64,000 nt of DNA from Candidatus Hydrogenisulfobacillus filiaventi (lineage in GTDB: Bacteria > Bacillota > Sulfobacillia > Sulfobacillales > R501): positions 2,108,001 through 2,172,000 of the forward strand of contig LR778114.1 of the NCBI GenBank assembly GCA_902809825.1, written 5' to 3'. Shown here one piece after another: positions 38,900 through 47,368 of the stretch (the stretch's first letter is position 1; every line of letters begins with the position of its first letter). The translations under genes were made by a program, and so were the position numbers. The notes beneath the pieces were generated by a model that saw only the letters and a list, made by a program, of their open reading frames with translations, was not told where the DNA came from and did not search any database.

Positions 38900-39874
38900 T
38901 TAGCGTCCGGCCCTGGAGAGGGAGCCGGAAGCTTCCAGAAGGTCGGGCAGGGCGGCGTATGGGCCGCCGCGGGCAGCCAGCTGCTCCACGGCCGCCAGGT
39001 CCAGGGGAACCGGCAGGGACTCGTTGAGGCCCCAGATCGCCAGCAGGCGGCGGGCGGCGGTATCCACCTCGGCGATAAGCATGCGGCCGTCCGCCAGGGG
39101 TAGGGCCCGCACGAAAACGCCTTCCCGCACCTTTACCTGCTGCATCCGGCCGCTCAGCCGCTCCTGAGCCAGCCAGTCCGGATCGATCAGGGAGCGGCCC
39201 ACAGCCGCCACCGGGTCACGCCAGCGCTCCCAGGGCACCGGGCGGACCTCCCCGCCGAGATACGCCGCGTAGGTGCCTGCCAGCCCCTCCATCACCGCTT
39301 GCATGGATAGCTCCGCGAAGGCAGGATAGCGGCGCAGGGTGGTCAGCTGCCGCCGCATGCTGTCCCGGAAGGCGCTCCGGAACGCCGGGTGGGGGCTTGC
39401 CCGCACCTCCGCCATGCGGTCGACCGGGAAATCCAGTAGCAGGTTGCCGACCACCACCGCCATGTCGCCGATGTACCCGCCCCCGTTGCCGGAGACCTTG
39501 CGACCGTCAACCAGGATATCCGCGGGTTCCCGCAGCTCAGCATCCAGTCCCTGCTCCCGGAGGTAGCCGACCACCGGTTCCAGGGCCTGGCGGTACCACC
39601 CGCCGGGCGTGCGGTTGCGGCCCGCGGGGCGGAGGATGACCTGATAGAAGATTTGGCGGTCGTCCAGGTAGACCAGCGTGCCCCCTACCTTACGGCGGAC
39701 CACCGGTACCCCGGCAGCCGGGTCCACGTCGGCCAGGTCCTGATGCCGGCCGATGCAGACGTACGGCGAGGTGGGCCAGCAGAGCACCACCCCTTCCTCC
39801 CCCATCACCGGCAGCGCGTGGTAGAGGGCCTGCGAGGTCAACCAGTCGACGGGACCGGCCAGGTAGATGGGCAT
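38900..39874 (-). CDS. second lipoate-protein ligase-like protein
   Basis: 324 residues. The same fold as the other ligase but divergent: VVRRKVGGTLVYLDDRQIFY in place of RRVTGGGAIYMD, and DILVDGRKVSGNGGGYIGDM with the catalytic lysine. The C-terminal part contains VKVREGVFVRALPLADGRML, a possible accessory domain. First gene of the lipoate cluster, 89 bases before the carrier. The ATG at 39874 (or GTG 39877) follows GGGGATGATC. It may be an octanoyltransferase or an amidotransferase instead. Confidence 0.75.
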   Translation of the reverse strand: MPIYLAGPVDWLTSQALYHALPVMGEEGVVLCWPTSPYVCIGRHQDLADVDPAAGVPVVRRKVGGTLVYLDDRQIFYQVILRPAGRNRTPGGWYRQALEPVVGYLREQGLDAELREPADILVDGRKVSGNGGGYIGDMAVVVGNLLLDFPVDRMAEVRASPHPAFRSAFRDSMRRQLTTLRRYPAFAELSMQAVMEGLAGTYAAYLGGEVRPVPWERWRDPVAAVGRSLIDPDWLAQERLSGRMQQVKVREGVFVRALPLADGRMLIAEVDTAARRLLAIWGLNESLPVPLDLAAVEQLAARGGPYAALPDLLEASGSLSRAGR

Positions 39875-39916
39875 CACGGGCGATCATCCCCACCACTTTT
39901 TGACGGTTCGAGAAAT

Positions 39917-39922
39917 ACTATA
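39917..39922 (-). promoter_or_regulatory. likely -10 of the lipoate cluster promoter
   Basis: Minus-strand TATAGT (5 of 6) lies in a notably AT-rich 80-base stretch (39890-39970), 43 bases before the first ligase. No good -35 at 17 bases. Confidence 0.4.
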
Positions 39923-40064
39923 AACACAACGGTTTCATTTTCCCGATGGTAAATGTAATTGGTCCATTGTTCCTAATTATGGCCCGGACTGCCGGCCGGG
40001 GGCGGTAATCCGGCGGCGCCGGCAGGTGGGGACGCCGACGCCGGGTCTGTCGCCGCCGTTTGAA

Positions 40065-40352
40065 CTATTCCGCGCCGGCGTCCTGCCGGACCGAAAACCG
40101 CAGCTGGTGGCTGCGGGGGAACTCCCGGTCGATGGCGTCCCGCAGGAGGCGGAGGGCCTCGTCCTCCCCTACCTCCCAGCGGTGGTGTTCAAAGCCGGCT
40201 TCCGCCACCACCAGTGAACCCGGTCCCAGACGGGTGATGGTGACGGAACGGTCCTTTTTGAAGCTCAGGAGCTCCAGCCGGTAACCGGGCTTGAGGCGCC
40301 GGATCATGCCGGTCGCGGTACGCACAGCATTGGAGGCCGAGATCATGCCCAC
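40065..40352 (-). CDS. conserved small protein, unknown function
   Basis: About 95 residues, basic then acidic: IRRLKPGYRLELLSFKKDRS, SVTITRLGPGSLVVAEAGFE, then HHRWEVGEDEALRLLRDAID. It looks like a small alpha/beta protein; no family is recognised. The start is uncertain: GTG at 40352 has AAGGTG at 6 bases, with alternatives at 40346 (ATG) and 40361 (GTG). It is divergent from the winged-helix gene. Confidence 0.5.
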   Translation of the reverse strand: MGMISASNAVRTATGMIRRLKPGYRLELLSFKKDRSVTITRLGPGSLVVAEAGFEHHRWEVGEDEALRLLRDAIDREFPRSHQLRFSVRQDAGAE

Positions 40353-40435
40353 GGTTGTCACCTTCTATCCCCGAGCCTACCATACCCGTGGACGGCCGAT
40401 GCAACCGGCCGCGGGGCGCAGTGCCAAGGAGGGAT

Positions 40436-40813
40436 ATGACGGTGGCGCGGGATGCCTCCGACCTCGAGTACTGGCGGGCCTTCTTCCAGGAACACCCGCT
40501 TGCCTACCAGGTTCTGAAGCACACCTGGACCTACGGCCCTGATACCCCCACCATCATCCGCAAGCGCTTGCTGGGTCATCGGAGCGGGGTGGGGGTGGAG
40601 GTCATCCGCGAGGCCTATGCCCTGCTGCTGGAGGCCGGGCTGGTCGAGCGCATGCCCGGCAAGGAGCTGGACCGTAACCAGCTCACATCCTCGGTTAAGA
40701 AGACCCTCAAGCGGCGGGCGAAATACCATACCCCGCGCAAGACCCATACCTACTACCGGCTGAGCCGGACCGGCGAACTGGTGGCCCGGGCCCTCATTCA
40801 CGCGGAGGGTTAG
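40436..40813 (+). CDS. winged-helix protein, DUF2250-like
   Basis: 125 residues. A helix-turn-helix-type layout: YQVLKHTWTYGPDTPTIIRK, VIREAYALLLEAGLVER, then a wing and YYRLSRTGELVARAL, matching archaeal/Sulfobacillus-type DUF2250 proteins as I recall them. The start ATG at 40436 sits close to AAGGAGGG; the GTG 6 bases later is better spaced. It ends 4 bases inside the convergent hemerythrin gene. Confidence 0.6.
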   Translation: MTVARDASDLEYWRAFFQEHPLAYQVLKHTWTYGPDTPTIIRKRLLGHRSGVGVEVIREAYALLLEAGLVERMPGKELDRNQLTSSVKKTLKRRAKYHTPRKTHTYYRLSRTGELVARALIHAEG

Positions 40814-41277
40814 GCGCCTGTTCCCGCGTCCTCCTGCTGCCGGCGCCCTTGCACCAGGTTGCGGATGAGACCGCGCTCGCCGGGGGAGACGTTGCGCTCC
40901 GCCTCGGGATACAGGCTCTCGTTTTCATGCTCCACATGCTGGACCAGCAGCAGGCGCAGGCGGGCGGCGCTCTGCCGGGCCAGGTCGGCAAGACCCGCGC
41001 GCGCGTATTCCAGCACCTGTTCGTTCAGGCGGAGGATGGCCAGGTGCTCGGCCACATGGTGGCGCACGTTCTCGGCATCCTCGCCATGCTGTTCCAGGAA
41101 GGGCAGCAGGATCTCCTCCTCATCCCGGAAATGCCGGGACAGCAGGCCGGCAAAACCGGCCTCCTCCGCCACCACGTCCGCCGGCGCCTCCACCGCCATG
41201 CGGTCGAGGATGCGCAGCAGATGGTCGTGATCCTCTTCAAAGATGGCCCAAACCTTGTCCGGGGTCCGGCTCCCCAT
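40810..41277 (-). CDS. hemerythrin-domain protein
   Basis: 155 residues, a four-helix bundle with the diiron ligand pattern EEDHDHLL, SRHFRDEEEILLPFLEQH, VRHHVAEHLAIL and LVQHVEHENESLYPEAE. It binds O2, NO or iron in related proteins. The ATG at 41277 follows GGAGGTG at 9 bases. Longer upstream frames are not protein-like. Confidence 0.88.
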   Translation of the reverse strand: MGSRTPDKVWAIFEEDHDHLLRILDRMAVEAPADVVAEEAGFAGLLSRHFRDEEEILLPFLEQHGEDAENVRHHVAEHLAILRLNEQVLEYARAGLADLARQSAARLRLLLVQHVEHENESLYPEAERNVSPGERGLIRNLVQGRRQQEDAGTGA

Positions 41278-41344
41278 CCCCGACCGCACCTCCCCGCGCT
41301 CCGTAGTCCGGCGCCGTCCGCGGGCACCGTTGCCTCCCTTCTGT

Positions 41345-41350
41345 AGTATA
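41345..41350 (-). promoter_or_regulatory. -10 hexamer upstream of hemerythrin gene
   Basis: Minus-strand TATACT, 67 bases before the ATG; no matching -35. An inverted repeat GGTCAA/TTGACC lies further upstream, near 41410-41435. Confidence 0.35.
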
Positions 41351-41566
41351 AGGGGGCGGGGCCGGACCCGGGGCCGCAGGCTCCTGGTTGTACCGCCTGC
41401 CACGGGAATTGGGTCAATAGGCCCTGGATCGGTTGACCGTTGGGCCCGGTTGGGCCGCCTACGCGACAGGTCCGGACGTCTATGCGGCGCCGGCCGGATC
41501 CTATGGTCAAGTTCAAACTGAACCGGCGTCCGATCCCATCCCGAACCGCGGTGCAACCGTTCCGGC

Positions 41567-42064
41567 TCAGCTGTTCACGGCCACCGCATCCCAGGATTCA
41601 TCCAGGACTGCCCCATCCGGTTCGAGCCGGAACAGAAAGGAGGCATAACCGGTCCGCGGATTGAAGTACAAGCGATCGCCCGCCATCCCCCGCAACGGCA
41701 CCACCGGAATCCAGTCCAGACCCCGGTAGGCGGTGGATCGTACCGGCCGGGCCGGATATCCCAGCCGGCGGGAGACCGCGCCGAGGTTGACGGGGACCTC
41801 CACGTCGACGTAATAGCTGCCGTCAGGGCCCCCACGGGCGGGTCCATACGAATAGTATCCGGGCAGGGTATCACTGGCCAGGTCGGCCTTATGTCCCGTC
41901 AGGGTGAGGATCCCGGCGGCAATGGTGGGCCCGGCAAGGGTCCGGGTGTCCAGCACCTGCTGCACGGGCCCGGGCATGGCGCCAATGGCGTGTCCGGACC
42001 GCGGCCCGCCGCAGCCGGCCAGCAGTGCCGCCGCCAGGGCCAGGCCCGGCAACCTCCTCCGCAT
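41567..42064 (-). CDS. putative lipoprotein, unknown function
   Basis: 165 residues. Lipoprotein signal MRRRLPGLALAAALLAGCGG with lipobox LAGC, then a domain with DGSYYVDVEVPVNLGAVSRR and RLYFNPRTGYASFLFRLEPD. No family is recognised. It is followed by a ~290-base gap towards the hemerythrin gene, in which nothing but the -10 and the short inverted repeat was seen. Confidence 0.65.
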   Translation of the reverse strand: MRRRLPGLALAAALLAGCGGPRSGHAIGAMPGPVQQVLDTRTLAGPTIAAGILTLTGHKADLASDTLPGYYSYGPARGGPDGSYYVDVEVPVNLGAVSRRLGYPARPVRSTAYRGLDWIPVVPLRGMAGDRLYFNPRTGYASFLFRLEPDGAVLDESWDAVAVNS

Positions 42065-42145
42065 GGGCAGACCGCCCCCCTCCCCGCCCGGCCGGCGGCG
42101 CCGGAGCGCCACCTCTGCCGGAGCCTTATGCGGGGGGAAGGGGGC

Positions 42146-42478
42146 CTATGCCTGCCGGCTGAGGGTGGCCAAATCGGCCGCCACCCCCCGCTGCAGCATG
42201 CGCCGGAAGAGGCGCAGAGCAGCCCGGGCGGCCCACCAGGGATGCTCGAGGCTGGTGGGCCGCCCATGCTCCACCGTGAGATGGCTGAGGATGGACGATG
42301 AATACGCGGCGGCCGGGGCCAGTCCCAGGTACCACCAGGCCCCGGTGAGTGCGAAGAGCAGCGCACTCAGCAAGCCGAGGCCGATGCCGGCGAAGTGCCA
42401 GAGGCGGGTGCCGGTGCGGCTGTGGCCTTCCAGGTAGTGACGCCAGAAGGCTTCGAAGTCCGGCGCGGTCGCGCCCAT
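42146..42478 (-). CDS. DUF962/Mpo1-like membrane protein
   Basis: 110 residues. FWRHYLEGHSRTGTRLWHFAG is the family signature; two to three membrane helices follow, with a conserved-looking histidine (SHLTVEHGRP). Yeast Mpo1 is a 2-hydroxy fatty acid dioxygenase; the bacterial role is unknown. The ATG at 42478 has AAGGAGG at 6 bases. Confidence 0.75.
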   Translation of the reverse strand: MGATAPDFEAFWRHYLEGHSRTGTRLWHFAGIGLGLLSALLFALTGAWWYLGLAPAAAYSSSILSHLTVEHGRPTSLEHPWWAARAALRLFRRMLQRGVAADLATLSRQA

Positions 42479-42750
42479 GGTTCTCCTCCTTCCGCTCGCG
42501 GGCAGTCCGGCGCCGGAGGCTTCCGGCTCCGGGGCAAGGAATTCGCCGTCTGCCGAAGGAGTCCTGCCGGCCCGATCCTACTGGTTCCCCGGACTGGAAC
42601 CGCATAAAATGTTAAGAACATTCGCGGCCATTGCCCGGGCCCCGGTCGCCGCCCGGCACAACTGTCGGACAAATGGCGACGATTCCCGGGTAAATATGTT
42701 CGCGATGTCACGAAGTAGTTTGGATAGACGAAATTTTTACGCGAATCATC

Positions 42751-42779
42751 TGGAATCCGGGTTCAAAGTTTGCTATGAT
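42751..42779 (+). promoter_or_regulatory. nuoA: promoter of the nuo operon
   Basis: TGGAAT (3 of 6), 17-base spacer, TATGAT (5 of 6), 78 bases before nuoA and in an AT-rich stretch (42660-42800). A TTCGCG/CGCGAA inverted pair lies just upstream (42700-42745) and might bind a regulator. Confidence 0.45.
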
Positions 42780-42856
42780 GCCGATACACTGGCTGAGAAT
42801 TCTCCATCTTTGTACTATCCCCAGGCCTAACCCTGCAGGGTGTGAACGGAGGACAT

Positions 42857-43210
42857 ATGGTCACCAGCATAGTGGGTTATATCGCCCTCGGCCTCTTCCT
42901 GCCGGTGTCGATGTTCATGATCGGGGGCTTTCTGGGGCGGAACCGGAAGAAGCGCGAGAAGGAGCAGCTCCGCGCCTACGAGTCGGGCACGGTGCCGGTC
43001 GGGGACACCTGGCGGCCGCAGATGGTGCGGTACTACCGCTACGCCCTGTTGTTCGTCATCTTCGACGCCGAGGTAGCCTTCCTATACCCCTGGGTGGCCG
43101 CGTCCAACGGGCTGCCGCGTCTGGACTGGTGGGAAGCGCTGGTCTTCGTCGTACTGCTGCTGTGGGGCCTGGCCTACGCCTGGCGGAAGGGGGCAATGGA
43201 ATGGATCTGA
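42857..43210 (+). CDS. nuoA: NADH-quinone oxidoreductase subunit A
   Basis: 117 residues, three membrane helices. Family motifs: [20 protein letters not shown] and [14 protein letters not shown]. It is part of the membrane arm at the quinone junction. The ATG at 42857 has GGAGGACAT upstream. First gene of the nuo operon; it overlaps nuoB by 10 bases. Confidence 0.95.
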   Translation: MVTSIVGYIALGLFLPVSMFMIGGFLGRNRKKREKEQLRAYESGTVPVGDTWRPQMVRYYRYALLFVIFDAEVAFLYPWVAASNGLPRLDWWEALVFVVLLLWGLAYAWRKGAMEWI

Positions 43211-43839
43211 ACCTCCCGATCAAAACCACTGCCCACGCGCCCGATGCGGACGGGGCGGAAGAGGCGATCAAGAAGGGGGTCTTCTTCGGGCGCCTTGAAC
43301 AGCTGCTGGGGTGGGCGCAGAAGTCCTCCCTGTGGCCGATGACCTTCGGACTGGCCTGTTGCGCCATCGAGATGATGACCGTGGGCTCCTCCAACTACGA
43401 CATCGACCGCTTCGGCATGGTCTTCCGGGCCAGCCCGCGGCAGGCCGACGTCATGATCGTCTCCGGCACCGTCACCCAAAAGATGGCGCCCATCCTGCAC
43501 CGCCTGTACCTGCAAATGCCTGAGCCGCGCTACGTCATCGCCATGGGCGCCTGCGCCATTTCGGGGGGGCCGTTCTATGACGTCTACAGCGTGGTCAAGG
43601 GCGTCGACAAGATCGTGCCGGTCGACGTGTACGTCCCCGGTTGCCCGCCGCGGCCGGAGGCGCTGATGTGGGGGTTGTTCAAGCTGCAGGAGAAGATCAC
43701 GGGCCGGAAGGTGATCCCGGAAGTCCGTCAGCCGGCCCCGGCACGGGAGTTCCCGTTCTGGACCGCGGCCGACGAGGCGGCGGAAGCCGCGCAGACGGAA
43801 CCGGAAGCGGCCGCCACCGGCGGGGAGGCGGAAGCGTGA
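43201..43839 (+). CDS. nuoB: NADH-quinone oxidoreductase subunit B
   Basis: 212 residues. Ligands of cluster N2 are seen: [21 protein letters not shown], and [14 protein letters not shown]. It passes electrons to quinone. An acidic Ala/Glu-rich tail of about 35 residues extends past the core. The ATG is inside the end of nuoA. Confidence 0.96.
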   Translation: MDLNLPIKTTAHAPDADGAEEAIKKGVFFGRLEQLLGWAQKSSLWPMTFGLACCAIEMMTVGSSNYDIDRFGMVFRASPRQADVMIVSGTVTQKMAPILHRLYLQMPEPRYVIAMGACAISGGPFYDVYSVVKGVDKIVPVDVYVPGCPPRPEALMWGLFKLQEKITGRKVIPEVRQPAPAREFPFWTAADEAAEAAQTEPEAAATGGEAEA

Positions 43840-44267
43840 CCAAGGTCGAGGTCGAACTGGCGCAGCTGCAGGAGGTGGCGGCTTCCTTTGTGCGGGACGG
43901 CTACATCGAGCCGGTGATGCACACGGCGGTCGACCGCCTGGACCACCTGGAGCTGGTCTATCTCCTGCGCCGGCCGCGGCCCGAAGGCGGCCGCATCCTG
44001 GACGAGGATGAGGTGTTGCTGCGCACCCGAGTGCCCGCCAACAAGCCGGAGGCGCCTTCGCTGGTTGCCATCCTGCCTGGCCTCGAATTCCAGGAGCGGG
44101 AGGTCTACGACCTATTCGGGGTACGGTATCACGGCCACCCCGATCTGCGGCGCATCCTCCTGCCGGAAAGCTACCACGGCCATCCCCTGCGGAAGTCGTA
44201 CACCAACATCGACGGGACGGTAGGGCAGGCTCCCGAGGAAGTGGAGCCCGGCGAACTCGAAATCTAG
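43836..44267 (+). CDS. nuoC: NADH-quinone oxidoreductase subunit C
   Basis: 143 residues. Signature [25 protein letters not shown] is in place, and the C-terminal YTNIDGTV leads to NuoD. GTG start overlapping nuoB by 4 bases (GTGA). Confidence 0.93.
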   Translation: MTKVEVELAQLQEVAASFVRDGYIEPVMHTAVDRLDHLELVYLLRRPRPEGGRILDEDEVLLRTRVPANKPEAPSLVAILPGLEFQEREVYDLFGVRYHGHPDLRRILLPESYHGHPLRKSYTNIDGTVGQAPEEVEPGELEI

Positions 44268-44306
44268 TCGCAGACGCGGCGACATAACGGAGGAGCGAGT
44301 GGGGAC

Positions 44307-45407
44307 GTGAGCGTGAAAGAGGAGACCCTGACCCTGAGCCTGGGTCCCCAACACCCGAGCACCCATGGCGTGTTCCGCATGGTGCTCCAGCTGGAAGGCG
44401 AGCGCGTCATCGACGTCGTCCCCCACATGGGCTACCTGCACCGCGGGTTCGAGAAACTGGCCGAGCGCCGCACGGTGGTGCAATACCAGCCCTATCCCGA
44501 CCGGTGGGACTACTTGTCGGCCATGTTCAACGAATCCGCCTACATCGGGGCGGTGGAGGCCCTGGCCGGCATCGAGGCGCCGCCGCGGGCCCAGTACCTC
44601 CGGGCCCTGGTGATGGAGATGAACCGCATCTCCAGTCACCTGCTGTTCTTCGGCACCTTCCTGCTGGATGTAGGGGCCCTCTCCCCCTTCCTGTATGCCT
44701 TCCGGGAACGGGAGATGATCCTGGACCTCTTCATGGAGCTGTGCGGCGCGCGCCTTACCTACAACTACCTGCGCATCGGCGGGGTCGGCTGGGACGCGAC
44801 CCCCAAGTGGCTGCACAAGGTGGCCAAGGCGGTGCCGTACTTCCGCAAGAAGATCCAGGAGTACCGCTGGCTGGTCGACGACAACCCTATCTTCCGCTAC
44901 CGCACAGAGCGGGTAGGCGTACTCGACACCGGGCTGGCGCAGCGGCTAGCCATCACCGGACCTGTGGCCCGCGGGTCGGGGGTGAACATCGACCTGCGCC
45001 GGGACCGTCCCTATGGCATCTATGGCGAGCTCGACGTCCCGGTGGCGGTGGAGCATGGGGGCGATGTCTGGTCCCGCTACCTGGTGCGGATGGAGGAGAT
45101 GGAGAATTCCCTCACCCTCATCGAGCAGATCCTGGACCGCATGCCCGCCGGGCCCATCATGGGCAAGGTGCCCAAGAACGTGCGCCTGCCGGCCGGTGAG
45201 GCGTATTACGCCGTGGAAAGCCCGCGGGGCGAGCTGGGGGTCTACCTGGTGGGCGACGGCAGCGCCAACGCCTACCGGATGAAGGTGCGCCCGCCGACGA
45301 TGATCAACCTGCACGCCCTGAAGCCGATGCTGGTCGGGCACATGGTCGCCGACGCCGTGGTAATCCTGGGCAGCATCGACATCGTCCTGGGGGAGGTGGA
45401 CCGCTGA
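44307..45407 (+). CDS. nuoD: NADH-quinone oxidoreductase subunit D
   Basis: 366 residues. The quinone-site motif is LGPQHPSTHGVFRMVLQLEG, with PHMGYLHRGFEKLAERRT, MNRISSHLLFFGTF and a C-terminal GSIDIVLGEVDR. It is related to [NiFe]-hydrogenase large subunits but lacks the metal cysteines. GTG start; the spacing to GGAGGAGCGAG is long, so the GTG two codons later is possible. Confidence 0.95.
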   Translation: MSVKEETLTLSLGPQHPSTHGVFRMVLQLEGERVIDVVPHMGYLHRGFEKLAERRTVVQYQPYPDRWDYLSAMFNESAYIGAVEALAGIEAPPRAQYLRALVMEMNRISSHLLFFGTFLLDVGALSPFLYAFREREMILDLFMELCGARLTYNYLRIGGVGWDATPKWLHKVAKAVPYFRKKIQEYRWLVDDNPIFRYRTERVGVLDTGLAQRLAITGPVARGSGVNIDLRRDRPYGIYGELDVPVAVEHGGDVWSRYLVRMEEMENSLTLIEQILDRMPAGPIMGKVPKNVRLPAGEAYYAVESPRGELGVYLVGDGSANAYRMKVRPPTMINLHALKPMLVGHMVADAVVILGSIDIVLGEVDR

Positions 45408-46339
45408 TGCATACCTGGCTCCTGCGGCTGTTGCCGCTGGCCTATCCGGTGGGAGCGGCCCTGGTCATCCCCGGCATCGCTGCCATGCTGCTGTGGTATG
45501 AACGCCGGCTGCTGGCCCGCTACCAGGTCCGCCTGGGGCCCAACCGGGTGGGACCGCAAGGGTTGCTGCAATCCTTCGCCGATATCCTGAAACTGTTGTC
45601 CAAGGAGGACATCATCCCCACTACGGTGGATGAGCGGCTGTTCCGCTGGGCACCGGTGTTGAGCTTCGCACCGGTCTTCATCAGCTTCGCAGCCCTGCCC
45701 GCGCTCACCCCGCGGCCGATGAACATCGCCATCCTGTTCATCTCCGCGGTCCTGAGCCTGGAGGTGCTGGGGGTCATCGCTGCCGGGTACGGCTCGCACA
45801 GCAAGTACGCCCTTATCGGCGGGCTGCGCGCGGCTGCCCAGATGGTAAGCTACGAGGTGCCCCTCACCCTGGCGGTAATGGGAGCCGCCATGGCGGCCGG
45901 AACCCTGAACCTGGCCCGCATCGTCCAGGCCCAGCATCACGTGTGGTACCTGTTCTCGCAACCGCTGGGTGCCATCATCTTTCTCATTGCGGGGATGGCC
46001 GAAGCGCAGCGCCCGCCCTTCGACCTGGCGGAGGCGGAATCGGAGCTGGTAGCCGGCTACCATGTGGAGTACAGCGGGGTGCGGTTCGCCCTCTTCGTGC
46101 TGGCGGAATACTCGCACATGTTCTTCCTGGCCTGGCTCATGAGCGTGCTCTACCTGGGCGGGGGCGGCGTCATCGCCATGGCCGTCAAGATCTTCATTCT
46201 CATCTCCATCATCATCTGGATGCGGGCCACCATGCCCCGCATCCGGGCCGACGAGCTGATGACCCTGGGCTGGAAGATCCTGATCCCGCTGGCTTCGGCC
46301 AACTTCATCTGGGTCATCCTGCCCAAGGCCCTGTCCTGA
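45407..46339 (+). CDS. nuoH: NADH-quinone oxidoreductase subunit H
   Basis: 310 residues, eight membrane helices. Key motifs: RLGPNRVGPQGLLQSFADIL, PFDLAEAESELVAGYHVEYS, and an acidic loop near the quinone channel. It starts on the last base of the nuoD stop (TGATG). Confidence 0.95.
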   Translation: MHTWLLRLLPLAYPVGAALVIPGIAAMLLWYERRLLARYQVRLGPNRVGPQGLLQSFADILKLLSKEDIIPTTVDERLFRWAPVLSFAPVFISFAALPALTPRPMNIAILFISAVLSLEVLGVIAAGYGSHSKYALIGGLRAAAQMVSYEVPLTLAVMGAAMAAGTLNLARIVQAQHHVWYLFSQPLGAIIFLIAGMAEAQRPPFDLAEAESELVAGYHVEYSGVRFALFVLAEYSHMFFLAWLMSVLYLGGGGVIAMAVKIFILISIIIWMRATMPRIRADELMTLGWKILIPLASANFIWVILPKALS

Positions 46340-46372
46340 TCCCGCATCACCCGTGAAAGGAGCGTCCGGCTG

Positions 46373-46813
46373 ATGGCCCCGGAGACGAAGAAGCGCCGTG
46401 TCCCCTCGTTCCGGTATCTGAAGCGCCTCGGCAGCGGCCTCGTCAAGGGCCTGGCCGTGACCACCGTCCATCTGGGCCGCCGGCCCATCACGCGGGTCTA
46501 TCCGGAAGCCAAGGCCTACAGCCCCGAGCGCTTCCGGGGGATCCACAACCTGGTGGCCGACGAGTGCATCGTCTGCCAGGCGTGCGCCCGCATCTGCCCG
46601 ACCCAGTGCTTCACCATCGTGGGGCACCGGGGACCGGACCGGCGCTTTATCCTGGAGCAATTCGACATCGACTATAACCGCTGCATGTTCTGCAACCTCT
46701 GCGTGGAGGTCTGCCCGCCCAAGTGCCTCACCATGGGCAATGAGTTTGAGGTGGGCGTCAATGATCGCGTTAATCTCGTCTTCCACGTGGATGCCTTGAA
46801 AGTGGAGAGGTGA
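46373..46813 (+). CDS. nuoI: NADH-quinone oxidoreductase subunit I
   Basis: 146 residues with two 4Fe-4S motifs: CIVCQACARICP and CMFCNLCVEVCP. In an enzyme without NuoEFG these clusters are the entry point for electrons, so an external donor must dock here. The ATG has AAAGGAG upstream. Confidence 0.95.
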   Translation: MAPETKKRRVPSFRYLKRLGSGLVKGLAVTTVHLGRRPITRVYPEAKAYSPERFRGIHNLVADECIVCQACARICPTQCFTIVGHRGPDRRFILEQFDIDYNRCMFCNLCVEVCPPKCLTMGNEFEVGVNDRVNLVFHVDALKVER

Positions 46814-46818
46814 AGACC

Positions 46819-47337
46819 ATGGCCATCCTGTACGGCCTGACGGCCGCGGCGGCGGTTGCGCTGGGCATCTGGGTCTTCCTCAGCAACCGCGCCATTGTGG
46901 CCGGTTTCGCCCTGGTGGGGGTCATGGTGCTGGTGGGGCTCCTGTTCTGGGAGCTGGGCAGCCCGATGCTGGCGGGACTGCAGGTGCTGGTGTACGCCGG
47001 CGGGGTGCTGGTGACCATGCTGTTCGTCATCATGCTGGCATCCAGTAACGAGGTGCTGCGGCCCAACTCCAAAGGCTGGCTGCTGAGCTGGGTGCTGGTG
47101 CCCCTGGCGGGCTGGGTGGCCTACCGCCATTATCCCCGCCACATCACCCACATCGGCGGCGCCGCCCTCGGGCACTGGCTGCTGGCCCGCAACGGCGTGG
47201 CCTTTGAAATGATGGCCATGCTGCTGCTGGCCGCGCTGGCCACCGCCATCGTCATTCACGTCGCCCCCGCCATCCGGCCGGTGGAAGCCGGCCGGGACCC
47301 GGCGCCCGGCGGGAGCGACCCCGACCCTCGGCATTAA
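46819..47337 (+). CDS. nuoJ: NADH-quinone oxidoreductase subunit J
   Basis: 172 residues, five membrane helices. VLVYAGGVLVTMLFVIMLAS holds the conserved YAG segment of the pi-bulge helix. The ATG at 46819 has GGAGAGG at 8 bases; a GTG at 46810 overlapping nuoI is the alternative. nuoK does not follow, as it would in most operons. Confidence 0.93.
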   Translation: MAILYGLTAAAAVALGIWVFLSNRAIVAGFALVGVMVLVGLLFWELGSPMLAGLQVLVYAGGVLVTMLFVIMLASSNEVLRPNSKGWLLSWVLVPLAGWVAYRHYPRHITHIGGAALGHWLLARNGVAFEMMAMLLLAALATAIVIHVAPAIRPVEAGRDPAPGGSDPDPRH

Positions 47338-47368
47338 CCCGTCCCGGGACTGATAAGGAGAGGTAGCC

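Noticed and set aside
45272-46786. Minus-strand open frame of 504 codons opposite nuoH and nuoI
   Set aside because: A shadow frame of the highly conserved nuo genes; no start site or motif.
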